Positions 1 through 8,220 of a DNA stretch of 64,000 bases are shown here, piece after piece; position 1 is the first letter of the stretch, and each line of letters opens with the position of its first letter. The DNA comes from Nitrospirillum sp034653275 (GTDB lineage Bacteria; Pseudomonadota; Alphaproteobacteria; Azospirillales; Azospirillaceae): positions 682,001-746,000 of the forward strand of contig NZ_JAYEES010000003.1 of the NCBI RefSeq assembly GCF_034653275.1. Reading direction: 5' to 3'. The notes beneath the pieces were generated by a model. That model was not told where the DNA came from and made no database searches. It saw only the letters and a list, made by a program, of their open reading frames with translations. Position numbers and translations under genes: made by a program.

Positions 1-1602
1 ACGGAAACGCCACTGGAAACGCCGCTGGAAGGGGGCGCCGCCCTGCTGGGCCATGCGCTCGACGCCACCCGCGAGCAGGAACTGTCGTCGGAGCTGGAGC
101 GCCACATCGCCGCCCATGCCGACGTGCTGGAGCATCTGGGCTCCGCCATCGCCATTTATGGCGCCGACGCCAAGCTGAAGTTCCACAACCGCTCCTACGC
201 CCGGCTGTGGGGCCTGGATGAGGCCTGGCTGGAAACCGAGCCCAGCTATGGCGAGGTGCTGGAGGATTTGCGCAGCCGCCGGCGCCTGCAGGAAGAGGTG
301 GACTTCCCGCGGTGGAAGCGTACCCAGTTGGCCCAGTTCACCAACCTGACGGAGCCGCGCGAGGACCTGACCCACCTGCCGGACGGCACCACCCTGCGCA
401 CCATCGCCGTGCCCCATCCCTTCGGCGGCCTGATGTTCGTGCTGGAGGACGTGACCAACGCGCTGGCCCTGGAATCCTCCTACAACACCCTGATGGCCGT
501 GCAGCAGGAGACGCTGGACAACCTGGCGGAAGGTGTCGCGGTGTTCGGTGGCGACGGCCGGCTGAAGCTGTGGAATCCGTCCTTCGCCCGCATCTGGCGC
601 CTGAAAGGATCGGACCTGAACGGCGAGCCGCATATCACCCAGGTGATCGACAAGCTGCAACCCCTGCTGGACCACGACGGCGACTGGCCGGCGCGCCGCC
701 GCGCCATGATCGCCGACCTGCTGGAACGGTCCAGCTATGCCGGCCGGCTGGAACGCACCGACCGGTCCATCGTCGACGTGTCCAACGTGCCGCTGCCCGA
801 CGGCGCCGTGCTGATCAGCGTGCTGGACATCACCGACAGCGTGCGGGTGGAAGAGGCCCTGCGCGCCAGCAACGAGGCGCTGGCGACCGCCGACCGGCTG
901 AAGTCGGAATTCATCGCCAACGTCTCCTACCAGCTGCGCACGCCGCTGAACGCCATCATGGGCTTCGCCGAAATCCTCAATAACCAGTATTTTGGCGCGC
1001 TCAACGAACGCCAGGCGGACTACACCAAGGGTGTGCTGGAGGCCAGCCGCCGCCTGCTGGCCCTGATCAACGACATCCTGGATCTCGCCACCATCGAAGC
1101 CGGCTTCATGACCCTGGACCGATCCCCCGTGGATGTCGGCCAGCTGCTGGAAGCGGTGTCGGGCCTGACCCTGGACTGGGCGCGCAAGCAGGACGTGACC
1201 CTGCTGGTGCAGGTGCCGGCCGACATCGGCACCCTCGACGCGGATGAGCGGCGGCTGAAGCAGGCGCTGTACAACCTGGTCAGCAACGCCGTGAAGTTCA
1301 CCCCGCCGGGCGGCCAGGTCACCCTGTCGGCCAAGCGCCAGATGGGGGAGCATGGGGCCGAGATGGTGCTGTCGGTCAGCGACACCGGCATCGGTATCCC
1401 CGCCGCCGACCGCCAGCGCGTGTTCAACAAGTTCGAGCGCGGCGACGTGCAGAACCACCCCGCCGGCGCCGGCCTGGGCCTGTCGCTGGTGAAAAGCTTC
1501 GTCGAGCTGCACGGCGGCCATGTGGAGATCAGCGACAGCGACCAGGGCACGCTGATCCAATGCCATCTGCCCCTGCGGCAGCCGGCCGTGATGGCGGTTT
1601 AA
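1..1602 (+). CDS. divL: DivL-like PAS sensor pseudo-kinase, 5' end outside window
   Basis: The frame is open from base 1, so the gene starts upstream of the window; the GTG at 124 is only an internal codon. Two PAS-like regions (about residues 45-145 and 165-265 of the visible part) precede a histidine-kinase core. The dimerisation box reads NVSYQLRTPLN: Tyr (codon 928-930, visible residue 310) stands where the phospho-accepting His normally is. The N box (VSNAVKF), G1 (DTGIGI) and G2 (GAGLGLSL) of the ATPase domain are intact. In Caulobacter, DivL has this same His-to-Tyr change and acts as an allosteric partner that reads phosphorylated DivK and controls the CckA-CtrA cell-cycle pathway. 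A role in cell-cycle control at the membrane or pole is inferred from that family. No membrane segment is visible in the part present. Confidence 0.85.
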   Translation, partial: TETPLETPLEGGAALLGHALDATREQELSSELERHIAAHADVLEHLGSAIAIYGADAKLKFHNRSYARLWGLDEAWLETEPSYGEVLEDLRSRRRLQEEVDFPRWKRTQLAQFTNLTEPREDLTHLPDGTTLRTIAVPHPFGGLMFVLEDVTNALALESSYNTLMAVQQETLDNLAEGVAVFGGDGRLKLWNPSFARIWRLKGSDLNGEPHITQVIDKLQPLLDHDGDWPARRRAMIADLLERSSYAGRLERTDRSIVDVSNVPLPDGAVLISVLDITDSVRVEEALRASNEALATADRLKSEFIANVSYQLRTPLNAIMGFAEILNNQYFGALNERQADYTKGVLEASRRLLALINDILDLATIEAGFMTLDRSPVDVGQLLEAVSGLTLDWARKQDVTLLVQVPADIGTLDADERRLKQALYNLVSNAVKFTPPGGQVTLSAKRQMGEHGAEMVLSVSDTGIGIPAADRQRVFNKFERGDVQNHPAGAGLGLSLVKSFVELHGGHVEISDSDQGTLIQCHLPLRQPAVMAV

Positions 1603-1622
1603 AGTGATGTTCCTCAGGCGCC

Positions 1623-1893
1623 GGCAGGCCCATCCGGGCCTTTGGCTATCCTCGTTTTTCAGTCCGCCGCCGCTCCCCGAAAACCTGCGGCGGCCCCCGT
1701 CGGGGCCTTGTCGCTTCGCTCCATCGCTCCATCGCGCCATCGCGCCATCGCGCGATTTAGGAAGGGCGCGTAAAGCCCAGTTCCGCCTGGAACTGGGCTA
1801 GGACGCGACTGCGTCCGCCGGAGGTTTCCGGTGAACGTAGTGGACTGGAAACCGAGGAAGCCAAGGCGGCGGATGCCGCCGCCCGGCGCTTGA
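1623..1893. repeat. Composite intergenic hairpin repeat (two inverted copies)
   Basis: This fills the 305-bp gap between divL and grpE. The left arm (about 1623-1720) and right arm (about 1800-1893) are inverted copies of one element. Between them lies a perfect inverted repeat at 1775-1798 (arms GCCCAGTTCC / GGAACTGGGC, loop GCCT) and a run of 9-bp CCATCGCGC-type units. Related copies occur near 4718, 40369, 47517 and 57538. Hairpin stems differ in sequence between copies but stay paired. No gene is visible here. It may act as a convergent terminator between divL and grpE. Confidence 0.7.
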
Positions 1894-1907
1894 GGGGGCG
1901 TTAAAAA

Positions 1908-2480
1908 CTACGCGCTGGTGTCGACCTTCGCCGAGCTCGGGCCGGCCTTGGCGACGCAGACCATGGCCTCGCGCAGCAGGCGGCCCTGGATGGTGTAGCC
2001 GGGCTGCAGGATGGTGACCACGGTGCCGGCGGGCTTGTCCGTGCCGTTGACCTCGGCCACCACCTGGTGGAAGTTGGGGTCGAAGGGCTGGCCCATCGGC
2101 TCCAGCTTCACGATGCCGGCGCGGTCGAAGGCGGCGATCAGCTGGCGCTCCGTCGCCTCCACGCCGGTCAGCAGGGTGTTGACCTGGTCGTTGCCGGCGC
2201 GGGTTTCGGCCGGGACGGCCTCGATGGCGCGGCGCAGGTTGTCGGCCACGGCCAGCAGTTCCTTGGCGAAGCCGGACACGGCGTACTTGGCGGTGTCCTC
2301 ACGCTCCTTCTGGGCGCGGCGGCGGGTGTTCTCCGCCTCGGCCATGCTGCGCAGCAGCTGGTCCTTCAGGGACGCGACCTCGGCTTCCAGCGTGGCGACG
2401 GCGTCCGAGGATGCCGGCGCTTGCTGCTGCGGGGCGGCGTCGGTTTCGGGGGCGGTGGTCGTCTCGTTGCTATCGGTCAT
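1908..2480 (-). CDS. grpE: Nucleotide exchange factor GrpE
   Basis: GrpE releases ADP from DnaK in the DnaK-DnaJ-GrpE chaperone cycle in the cytoplasm. The protein is 190 residues, normal for the family. It has an acidic and Gln/Ala-rich N-terminal tail (residues 1-27), a long coiled-coil helix from about 28 to 65 (LEAEVASLKDQLLR...), and the conserved C-terminal beta domain with FDPNFHQVVAEV and LQPGYTIQGRLLREAMV. The ATG at 2478-2480 is chosen because the long frame upstream of it only shadows hrcA. It lies 185 bp downstream of hrcA in the same direction, a common hrcA-grpE arrangement, so both are probably transcribed together. Confidence 0.95.
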   Translation of the reverse strand: MTDSNETTTAPETDAAPQQQAPASSDAVATLEAEVASLKDQLLRSMAEAENTRRRAQKEREDTAKYAVSGFAKELLAVADNLRRAIEAVPAETRAGNDQVNTLLTGVEATERQLIAAFDRAGIVKLEPMGQPFDPNFHQVVAEVNGTDKPAGTVVTILQPGYTIQGRLLREAMVCVAKAGPSSAKVDTSA

Positions 2481-2665
2481 CTTCGCGGCAGTCTCTAAAA
2501 GGGTGCGGAACAAGGGCGGCGCGATACCGCCGGAACGGGCAGAAGATAGGCATCCCGCGCCCGCGACGCCAGAGGCGATGCGGGGATCCGGCCAGGAATA
2601 AAGCGGGGGTGGGCCGAATTGTTCGGCCGCATTGTTCGTCCGCTGGGCGACCGCATCCATCGGGG

Positions 2666-3700
2666 CTACCCGATCATGCGGCTGATGACCTTGGCGGTGT
2701 AGTCCACCATGGGGATGATGCGGGCGTAGTTGATGCGCGTGGGCCCGATAACGCCGATGGCGCCCACGATCTGGTCCTTGCCGTTGGTGTAGGGCGAGAC
2801 GATCAGGGAACAGCCGGCATGGCGGAACAGGTTGTTCTCCGCCCCGATGAAGATCTGCACGCCCTCCGCCTGGCCGGTGGCCTCCAGCAGGCGCATCATG
2901 GCGTCGCGGGTCTCTAGCGCCTCGAACAGGCTGCGGATGCGTTCCAGGTCCGACAGGGCGCTGACATCGTCCAGCAGCTTGGCCTGGCCGCGCACGATCA
3001 GCACGCCGCTGTTGCGGCTGCCGGCCCAGGTGGCCATGCCGGTGTCCACCACCCGGCGGGTCAGTTCGTCCAGCTGGGTGCGCTGCTCCTCCGCCTCGGC
3101 CAGCAGGCGGGTGCGGGCCTCGGCCAGGGTGCGGCCCACCACGCGGGCGTTCAGGTAGTTGCTGGCCATCTGCAGGACGGAGGAGGGGATGCCCATGGGC
3201 ACCTCCACCACCCGGTTCTCCACCAGGCCGTCCTCCGTCACCAGCACCACCAAGGCGCGGCCGGGCTGCAAATTCACGAACTCGATGTGTTTCAGCGGCC
3301 GGTCGGTCTTGGGCGCCATGACCAGCCCGGCGCAGGACGACAGGCCCGACAGCATGGTCGTCGCCTCCTCCAGCGCCTCGGGCAGGGACCGGCCGGAGGC
3401 GGCGCACTGGGCGTCGATGCTTTCCCGCTCGTCATCCGACAGGTCGCCCACCTCCAGCAGGCCGTTGACGAACAGGCGCAGGCCCACGTCCGTCGGCACG
3501 CGCCCGGCGGAGGTGTGCGGCGCCTTCAGCAGGCCCAGCTCCTCCAGGTCCGCCATGACGTTGCGGATGGTGGCGGGTGACAGCGCGATGCCCAGGCGGC
3601 GCGACAGGGTGCGGCTGCCCACAGGCTCCCCCGTTTCGACATAGGCTTCCACGATCTGGCGGAAGATGTCGCGGGAACGCTGGTTCAGCTCGGTGATCAT
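2666..3700 (-). CDS. hrcA: Heat-inducible transcriptional repressor HrcA
   Basis: HrcA represses groESL-type heat-shock genes by binding CIRCE operators; GroEL keeps it active. The 344-residue protein has the N-terminal winged helix (SRDIFRQIVEAYVETGEPVGSRTLSRR, ATIRNVMADLEELGLL, HTSAGRVPTDVGLRLFV), then a GAF-like region and the C-terminal dimerisation part with GPTRINYARIIPMVDYTAKVIS. All are family signatures. The gene is divergent from rph and upstream of grpE. I did not find a convincing CIRCE element (TTAGCACTC-N9-GAGTGCTAA) in the 240-bp rph-hrcA gap, so autoregulation is not supported here. Confidence 0.95.
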   Translation of the reverse strand: MITELNQRSRDIFRQIVEAYVETGEPVGSRTLSRRLGIALSPATIRNVMADLEELGLLKAPHTSAGRVPTDVGLRLFVNGLLEVGDLSDDERESIDAQCAASGRSLPEALEEATTMLSGLSSCAGLVMAPKTDRPLKHIEFVNLQPGRALVVLVTEDGLVENRVVEVPMGIPSSVLQMASNYLNARVVGRTLAEARTRLLAEAEEQRTQLDELTRRVVDTGMATWAGSRNSGVLIVRGQAKLLDDVSALSDLERIRSLFEALETRDAMMRLLEATGQAEGVQIFIGAENNLFRHAGCSLIVSPYTNGKDQIVGAIGVIGPTRINYARIIPMVDYTAKVISRMIG

Positions 3701-3940
3701 GCCTGGGGGCGGGGCCTGATGTGTGATGGCGTGCCATAAATCTAATGGGCGGCGGCGGCGTTATCAATCGCCCCCGGGGCTGCTCTTGAGCGCCCGGCTG
3801 GCAACGATGGGGATGGGACTTGCGCGCCACGCCGGGGGTGGCCGCGCCGCCGCCGCCACATCCGGGGTGGACAGGCGCGTGGTTCCGTCGCTAGGTAGGG
3901 CCTCGAAAACACCCTATGACAGCTACGGGACCGCCCCGCC

Positions 3941-4660
3941 ATGACCCGCCCCTCCGGCCGCGCCGCCGACCAGCTCCGCGCCGTCTCGCTTGAGACCGGC
4001 TTCGCCAAGTACGCCGAGGGTTCCTGCCTCGTGCGCTTCGGCGACACCCACGTGCTGTGCACGGCCAGTGTCGAGGAAAAGGTGCCGCCCTTCCTGCGCG
4101 GCCAGGGCCTGGGCTGGGTAACGGCGGAATACGGCATGCTGCCCCGCGCCACCCACAGCCGCACCGACCGTGAGGCCGCCAAGGGCAAGCAGTCCGGCCG
4201 CACCCAGGAAATCCAGCGCCTGATCGGCCGCGCGCTGCGCGCCGTCACCGACCGCAAGGCCATGGGCGAGATCCAGGTGAAGATCGACTGCGACGTGCTG
4301 CAGGCCGATGGCGGCACCCGCACCGCCGCCATCACCGGCAGCTACGTCGCCCTGCACCAGGCCTTCACCCACCTGATGCGCATCGGCGTATGCAAGCAAA
4401 TCCCCCTGATCGACAGCGTGGCCGCCATCTCCTGTGGCATCTACAACGGGCGGGCCGTGCTGGACCTGGACTATGCCGAGGACAGCAACGCCCAGGCCGA
4501 CGCCAACTTCGTCCTGACGGGCGCCGGCGGCATCGTGGAAATCCAGGGCACGGCCGAGGAGCGTCCCTTCGATGAGGCGCAGTTCAACGAGCTGCTGCGC
4601 CTGGCCCGCCACGGCATCGGCCAACTGACCGCCCTGCAGAAGACGGCCCTGGGTCTCTGA
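3941..4660 (+). CDS. rph: Ribonuclease PH
   Basis: RNase PH is a phosphorolytic 3'-5' exoribonuclease that trims tRNA 3' ends. The 239-residue product matches the family length. It starts with RPSGRAADQLRAVS, contains the phosphate-binding basic stretch RTQEIQRLIGRALRAV, and has the conserved DCDVLQADGGTRTAAITG and EIQGTAEERPF motifs. It heads an rph-rdgB-hemW series on the plus strand, an arrangement frequent in alphaproteobacteria, and is divergent from hrcA. The ATG at 3941 matches the usual family start (M-R-P-S-G-R type). Confidence 0.96.
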   Translation: MTRPSGRAADQLRAVSLETGFAKYAEGSCLVRFGDTHVLCTASVEEKVPPFLRGQGLGWVTAEYGMLPRATHSRTDREAAKGKQSGRTQEIQRLIGRALRAVTDRKAMGEIQVKIDCDVLQADGGTRTAAITGSYVALHQAFTHLMRIGVCKQIPLIDSVAAISCGIYNGRAVLDLDYAEDSNAQADANFVLTGAGGIVEIQGTAEERPFDEAQFNELLRLARHGIGQLTALQKTALGL

Positions 4661-4717
4661 TCACCACGGCACCATATCAGGCGGCAGGTAAGAGAGGGCT
4701 TGGAGCCCAAGCCCCTT

Positions 4718-4852
4718 AGGCCCCCCGACTGGGGCCGCCGCAGATTTCCGGGGAGCGTCAGCGGACTGGAAATCGAGGATAGCCAAGGGGCGGACGCCCC
4801 GCCGGCGTTTGAGGAACTCCAAAAAAAACCGCGCCAGGCGCCTGAGGCGAAC
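4718..4852. repeat. Intergenic hairpin repeat supplying the rdgB ribosome binding site
   Basis: This member of the dispersed repeat family has hairpin A (GGCCCC-type stem with GACT loop, about 4729-4737) and hairpin B (GGGGCGGACGCCCC, about 4787-4800). The segment between them is a reverse-complement match to about 1640-1705. It ends in GGCGCCTGAGGCGAACGA directly before the rdgB ATG, so the GAGG of the repeat end is the best Shine-Dalgarno for rdgB (7 nt spacing). Confidence 0.65.
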
Positions 4853-4854
4853 GA

Positions 4855-5457
4855 ATGACAAACCCCAGACAATTCACCGGCGACACCCTGATCATCGCCA
4901 CCCACAACAAGGGCAAGGTGAAGGAGATCGCGGCCCTGCTGGGTGACCACGTCGCCCATTTCCCCACGGCGGGGGAGTTGGGCCTGCCCGAGCCGGAGGA
5001 AACCGGCCTGACCTTCCGCGAGAACGCGGAGCTGAAGGCCCTGGCGGCGGCCCTGGCGGCGGGCAAGCCGGCGCTGGCGGACGACAGCGGCATGGCGGTG
5101 AAGGCCCTGGACGGCGCGCCCGGCATCTACTCCGCCCGCTGGGCCGGGCCGGAGAAGGACTTCGCGGCCGCCATGGCCCGGGTGGAGCGTGAGCTGCCGC
5201 CCGGCGCACCGCGCGACGCCAGTTTCATCTGCGCGCTCACCATCGCCTGGCCGGACGGCCATGTGGAAACGGTGCAGGGCGAAGTGCACGGCCAGCTGGT
5301 CAACCCGCCGCGCGGCGACCGGGGCTTCGGCTACGACCCCATCTTCGTCCAGGACGGCTACACCGTGACCTATGGCGAGATGGAACCGCACGAGAAGCAT
5401 GCCATCAGCCACCGGGCCCAGGCCTTCCGCCAGTTGGTGGAGCGATGCTTTCGCTGA
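4855..5457 (+). CDS. rdgB: dITP/XTP pyrophosphatase (RdgB/HAM1)
   Basis: This enzyme hydrolyses non-canonical purine triphosphates (ITP, dITP, XTP) to monophosphates, keeping damaged bases out of nucleic acids. Its 200 residues carry the substrate-binding THNKGKVKEI at the N-terminus, the catalytic LADDSGM (around residue 73), the GFGYDPIF loop and the C-terminal SHRAQAF. The ATG at 4855 is preceded by GAGG at 7 nt, provided by the upstream repeat. Its 3' end overlaps the hemW start by 13 bases, implying translational coupling. Confidence 0.96.
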   Translation: MTNPRQFTGDTLIIATHNKGKVKEIAALLGDHVAHFPTAGELGLPEPEETGLTFRENAELKALAAALAAGKPALADDSGMAVKALDGAPGIYSARWAGPEKDFAAAMARVERELPPGAPRDASFICALTIAWPDGHVETVQGEVHGQLVNPPRGDRGFGYDPIFVQDGYTVTYGEMEPHEKHAISHRAQAFRQLVERCFR

Positions 5458-6638
5458 CCGCCCCCGAGGCCAACACCCGCGCCGGCGCCGTCCCCGGCGG
5501 CTTCGGCCTTTACGTGCACTGGCCGTTCTGCGCCAGCAAATGCCCCTATTGCGACTTCAACAGCCATGTCCGCGAGGGCGTGGACCAGGCCCGCTGGCGC
5601 GCGGCCATGCTGCGGGAGATGGACCATTTCGCGGCACGGGTGCCGGCCGGACGCCGGCTGGACAGCGTCTTCTTCGGCGGCGGCACCCCCTCGCTCATGC
5701 CGCCGGAGACAGTGGCCGCCATCCTGGAACGCGCCGACCACCACTGGGGCGTATCCCCCGGCGTCGAGGTGACGCTGGAGGCCAACCCGACCTCGTCGGA
5801 GGCGGCGCGCTTCGCCGGCTTCCGCGCCGCCGGCGTCAACCGCCTGTCCATGGGCATCCAGGCCCTGAACGACGCCGACCTCAAGGTGCTGGGCCGCAAA
5901 CATTCCGCTGGCGAGGCGCAAGAGGCCATCGCCCTGGCCAAGCGCAGCTTCGATCGTTTCAGTTTCGATCTGATCTATGCCCGCCCTGGCCAGACGGTGG
6001 CGGCGTGGCAGGCGGAGCTCAGCCGCGCCTTGGACCTGGCCGTGGGGCACCTGTCCCTTTACCAGCTGACCATCGAGGAAGGCACCCAGTTCCACACTCT
6101 CCACCAGCGCGGCGACCTGGTGGTGCCGGATGAGGATCTGGCGGGCGACCTCTATGAGGCGACGCAGGTCCTGCTGAACCAGGCCGGTATGCCGGCCTAT
6201 GAGGTGTCCAACCACGCCCGCCCCGGCCAGGAAAGCCGGCACAACCTGGTCTACTGGCGCTATGGCGACTATGTCGGCATCGGCCCCGGCGCCCACGGCC
6301 GCCTGACCCTAAACGGCGACAAGATCGCCACCCGCACCCACCGCGCGCCGGAAATTTGGCTGCAGCGGGTGGAGGAGGGCGGCACCGGCGCCCATGCCGA
6401 CGAGGTGGTGACGCCGGAGCAGCGCGGGCGTGAGGCCCTGATGATGGGCCTGCGCCTGGCCGAGGGTGTCAGCCTGTCCCGCCTGACGGCTGAAGCCGGG
6501 GGGACCAACCCGGTGGATTTGGCGGCGGCGGACCGCCTGTCCCGCCACGGCCTGCTGAGCCTGGACGGCGACCGCCTGGTCGCCACCCCGGACGGGCGCC
6601 AGCGCCTGAACGGCGTGCTGGCGGCGTTGCTGGGGTAG
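5445..6638 (+). CDS. hemW: Radical SAM heme chaperone HemW
   Basis: HemW (formerly called a HemN-like coproporphyrinogen oxidase) binds heme and a 4Fe-4S cluster and is thought to deliver heme to respiratory enzymes. The 397-residue protein has the radical-SAM cysteines C29-x3-C33-x2-C36 within WPFCASKCPYCDFNSH, then FFGGGTPSLM (SAM binding), a TIM-barrel core and a C-terminal domain with GIGPGAHGR. The single CxxxCxxCDF context and the length fit HemW better than genuine HemN. It overlaps rdgB and ends the rph-rdgB-hemW series. Confidence 0.93.
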   Translation: MLSLTAPEANTRAGAVPGGFGLYVHWPFCASKCPYCDFNSHVREGVDQARWRAAMLREMDHFAARVPAGRRLDSVFFGGGTPSLMPPETVAAILERADHHWGVSPGVEVTLEANPTSSEAARFAGFRAAGVNRLSMGIQALNDADLKVLGRKHSAGEAQEAIALAKRSFDRFSFDLIYARPGQTVAAWQAELSRALDLAVGHLSLYQLTIEEGTQFHTLHQRGDLVVPDEDLAGDLYEATQVLLNQAGMPAYEVSNHARPGQESRHNLVYWRYGDYVGIGPGAHGRLTLNGDKIATRTHRAPEIWLQRVEEGGTGAHADEVVTPEQRGREALMMGLRLAEGVSLSRLTAEAGGTNPVDLAAADRLSRHGLLSLDGDRLVATPDGRQRLNGVLAALLG

Positions 6639-6739
6639 GGGGCCCCTGCGTCATCGCGCGCCATCGGCTGCGCTTGAGCGGTTGACCGGCCAGTGCGATG
6701 CTCGGAACCGTCCGGTTCCTTGCACCAGGCCATCCCCCC

Positions 6740-7522
6740 ATGCGCGCTTCGTTCCGCCTGCCTGCCGCCACCGTGCGCCAGGTCCTTTGCTGTGCCCTGG
6801 TCGTTGGGGCGGCATTCGCCCTGGGGCCGGCCGCGGCCGCCGATAATCCCGCCGCCCGTATCCCCTTCGTCGGTTGCCCCGCCGATGGCCAGATGGGGCC
6901 GCAGGCCGCCCCGAAGAAGGGCGCCGTCCCGTCCCTGCCCCCCGCGCTTGCCGCCAAGGCGGCGGGGCGTTTGGCCTATTACGCGGCAGCGGAGGAGGCC
7001 GGGGGCATCGGCAGCTTCGCGCCCAAGGGCTGGCACTGCTTCGTCCTCTATGGCTCCAACGGCTCCCAACTGCTGGTGACGGCCAATGCCGTGGCCAGTC
7101 CCGACCTGATCAAGGCGGCCCAGCATATCGAGGGCCCGGCCCTGCAGCTGGCCTGGCTGGACGGTGACACATCGGGCCGATTCGAAGTGGCCAAGGTCGC
7201 CGCCCGCCTGTTCCCCGTCGCCAAGGATTACGTCCAGGGCGTGATCGACGAAGGGTTGTCGGACAAGTCGAACTTCATCTGGGGGCCCTATCCCACCGAC
7301 ACCGTCGTGCGCCACAGCCCCACCTCGGTGGATTTCGTGACGCCGGCCGGACGGAAGGGCATCGGCACCGACACCCATCTCAGCCCAGGGCCCTTGCCCA
7401 TCGTCGGCAGCGCCCTGCTGTTTCCGGATGACGACATGGCGTTGCGCGAGCTGGTCATGCGCCTGCCGCCCGATAGGGCGGACCTGGGCCCCGTCATCCA
7501 GGCGACCTTCCGGCCAGAGTAA
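6740..7522 (+). CDS. Secreted protein of unknown function
   Basis: I do not recognise a named family. The ATG at 6740 is preferred over the in-frame ATG at 6698 because it puts the signal peptide at the N-terminus: basic RASFRLPAATVRQ, a hydrophobic core VLCCALVVGAAFALG, and an AAAA-type cleavage region near residue 34. The mature part (about 225 residues) has two cysteines and no membrane segment, suggesting a periplasmic or secreted protein. It stands alone after hemW with about 100 bp separation and precedes the toxin-antitoxin promoter. Confidence 0.7.
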   Translation: MRASFRLPAATVRQVLCCALVVGAAFALGPAAAADNPAARIPFVGCPADGQMGPQAAPKKGAVPSLPPALAAKAAGRLAYYAAAEEAGGIGSFAPKGWHCFVLYGSNGSQLLVTANAVASPDLIKAAQHIEGPALQLAWLDGDTSGRFEVAKVAARLFPVAKDYVQGVIDEGLSDKSNFIWGPYPTDTVVRHSPTSVDFVTPAGRKGIGTDTHLSPGPLPIVGSALLFPDDDMALRELVMRLPPDRADLGPVIQATFRPE

Positions 7523-7539
7523 CGAAGCGGTCTTACATT

Positions 7540-7596
7540 ATGACCATCATGGTCATTCTTCTTGAGGGGCCCTGCCTCTCGTCCCATAATGGGACG
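7540..7596. promoter_or_regulatory. Two perfect palindromes upstream of the toxin-antitoxin pair
   Basis: The first palindrome, 7540-7556, reads ATGACCAT-C-ATGGTCAT. The second, 7580-7596, reads CGTCCCAT-A-ATGGGACG. Their centres lie 40 bp apart and both sit 20-80 bp before the antitoxin ATG. Type II antitoxins usually autorepress by binding such inverted repeats, so these are candidate operators. Confidence 0.6.
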
Positions 7597-7618
7597 TTGA
7601 CTTGGCGGGAGGCGCCCC

Positions 7619-7843
7619 ATGAGTACCCAGGTGTCCGTGGCCCAGGCCAAGGCGGAATTCGCGGCGCTGGTGTCCCGTGCCGAGGCGGGGGAGGAGATCA
7701 TCGTCACCCGCAATGGCAAGCCGGTGGTCCGGCTGTCGGCATTGACGACGGCGCCGGTCGTGTATGGCGATCTGGCCGGCCTGCGGATCGCCGACGACCT
7801 TTCCTTGCCCAATGACATCGTCGACGACTTCCTGGCGCGCTGA
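7619..7843 (+). CDS. Type II antitoxin, Phd/YefM family
   Basis: This 74-residue protein begins STQVSVAQAKAEFAALVSRAEAGEEIIVTRNGKPVVRL, the typical Phd/YefM fold in which the N-terminal half dimerises and binds operator DNA. The C-terminal tail (ADDLSLPNDIVDDFLAR) would wrap round and block the toxin. The start ATG is preceded by GGCGGGAGG. Its TGA overlaps the toxin ATG (TGATG), the normal tight coupling of such pairs. Two palindromes upstream are likely operators. Confidence 0.9.
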   Translation: MSTQVSVAQAKAEFAALVSRAEAGEEIIVTRNGKPVVRLSALTTAPVVYGDLAGLRIADDLSLPNDIVDDFLAR

Positions 7844-8220
7844 TGGCCAAGGCACTGCTGCTCGACACTCATATCCTCCTGTGGATGCGCGCCGACCCCG
7901 CCCGGCTCACGGAGCGTGAGCGGGGTCTGATTGACCGGGCGCCGCGCCGATTGGTCAGCGCCGTCAGCTTCTGGGAAATCGCCCTGCTGGTCAGCTTGGG
8001 CCGGATTGCCGACGATTCTCGGCTGTTCACTTTGCCGGACGGCATTGCCCTGTTGCCGGTATCGCCGGTCCATTGCCGGGAATTGGTGGATTTGCCGACC
8101 CTGCACCGGGACCCCTTCGACCGCATGCTCATTGCCCAGGCCCGGGTGGAGGGGCTGTCGCTGCTGACGCGGGATGCGAAGATCATCGGCTATGGCCCGG
8201 CCGGCGCCAGCCTGGCTTAG
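7843..8220 (+). CDS. vapC: Type II toxin, PIN-domain ribonuclease (VapC-like)
   Basis: PIN-domain toxins are Mg-dependent RNases that cut tRNA or rRNA. The 125-residue product has the first catalytic Asp in LLLDTHILLW, the acidic residue of FWEIALL (Glu) and the HRDPFDRMLIAQA block with the third acidic cluster, followed by LLTRDAKI. Length and motif order are standard. It is cotranscribed with the Phd-type antitoxin. Its stop region overlaps by four bases the stop of the convergent isochorismatase-like gene. The RNA target cannot be read from sequence. Confidence 0.9.
   Translation: MAKALLLDTHILLWMRADPARLTERERGLIDRAPRRLVSAVSFWEIALLVSLGRIADDSRLFTLPDGIALLPVSPVHCRELVDLPTLHRDPFDRMLIAQARVEGLSLLTRDAKIIGYGPAGASLA

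Noticed and set aside
3701..3940. CIRCE operator for HrcA
   Set aside because: No TTAGCACTC-N9-GAGTGCTAA inverted repeat could be found in the hrcA-rph gap by eye.
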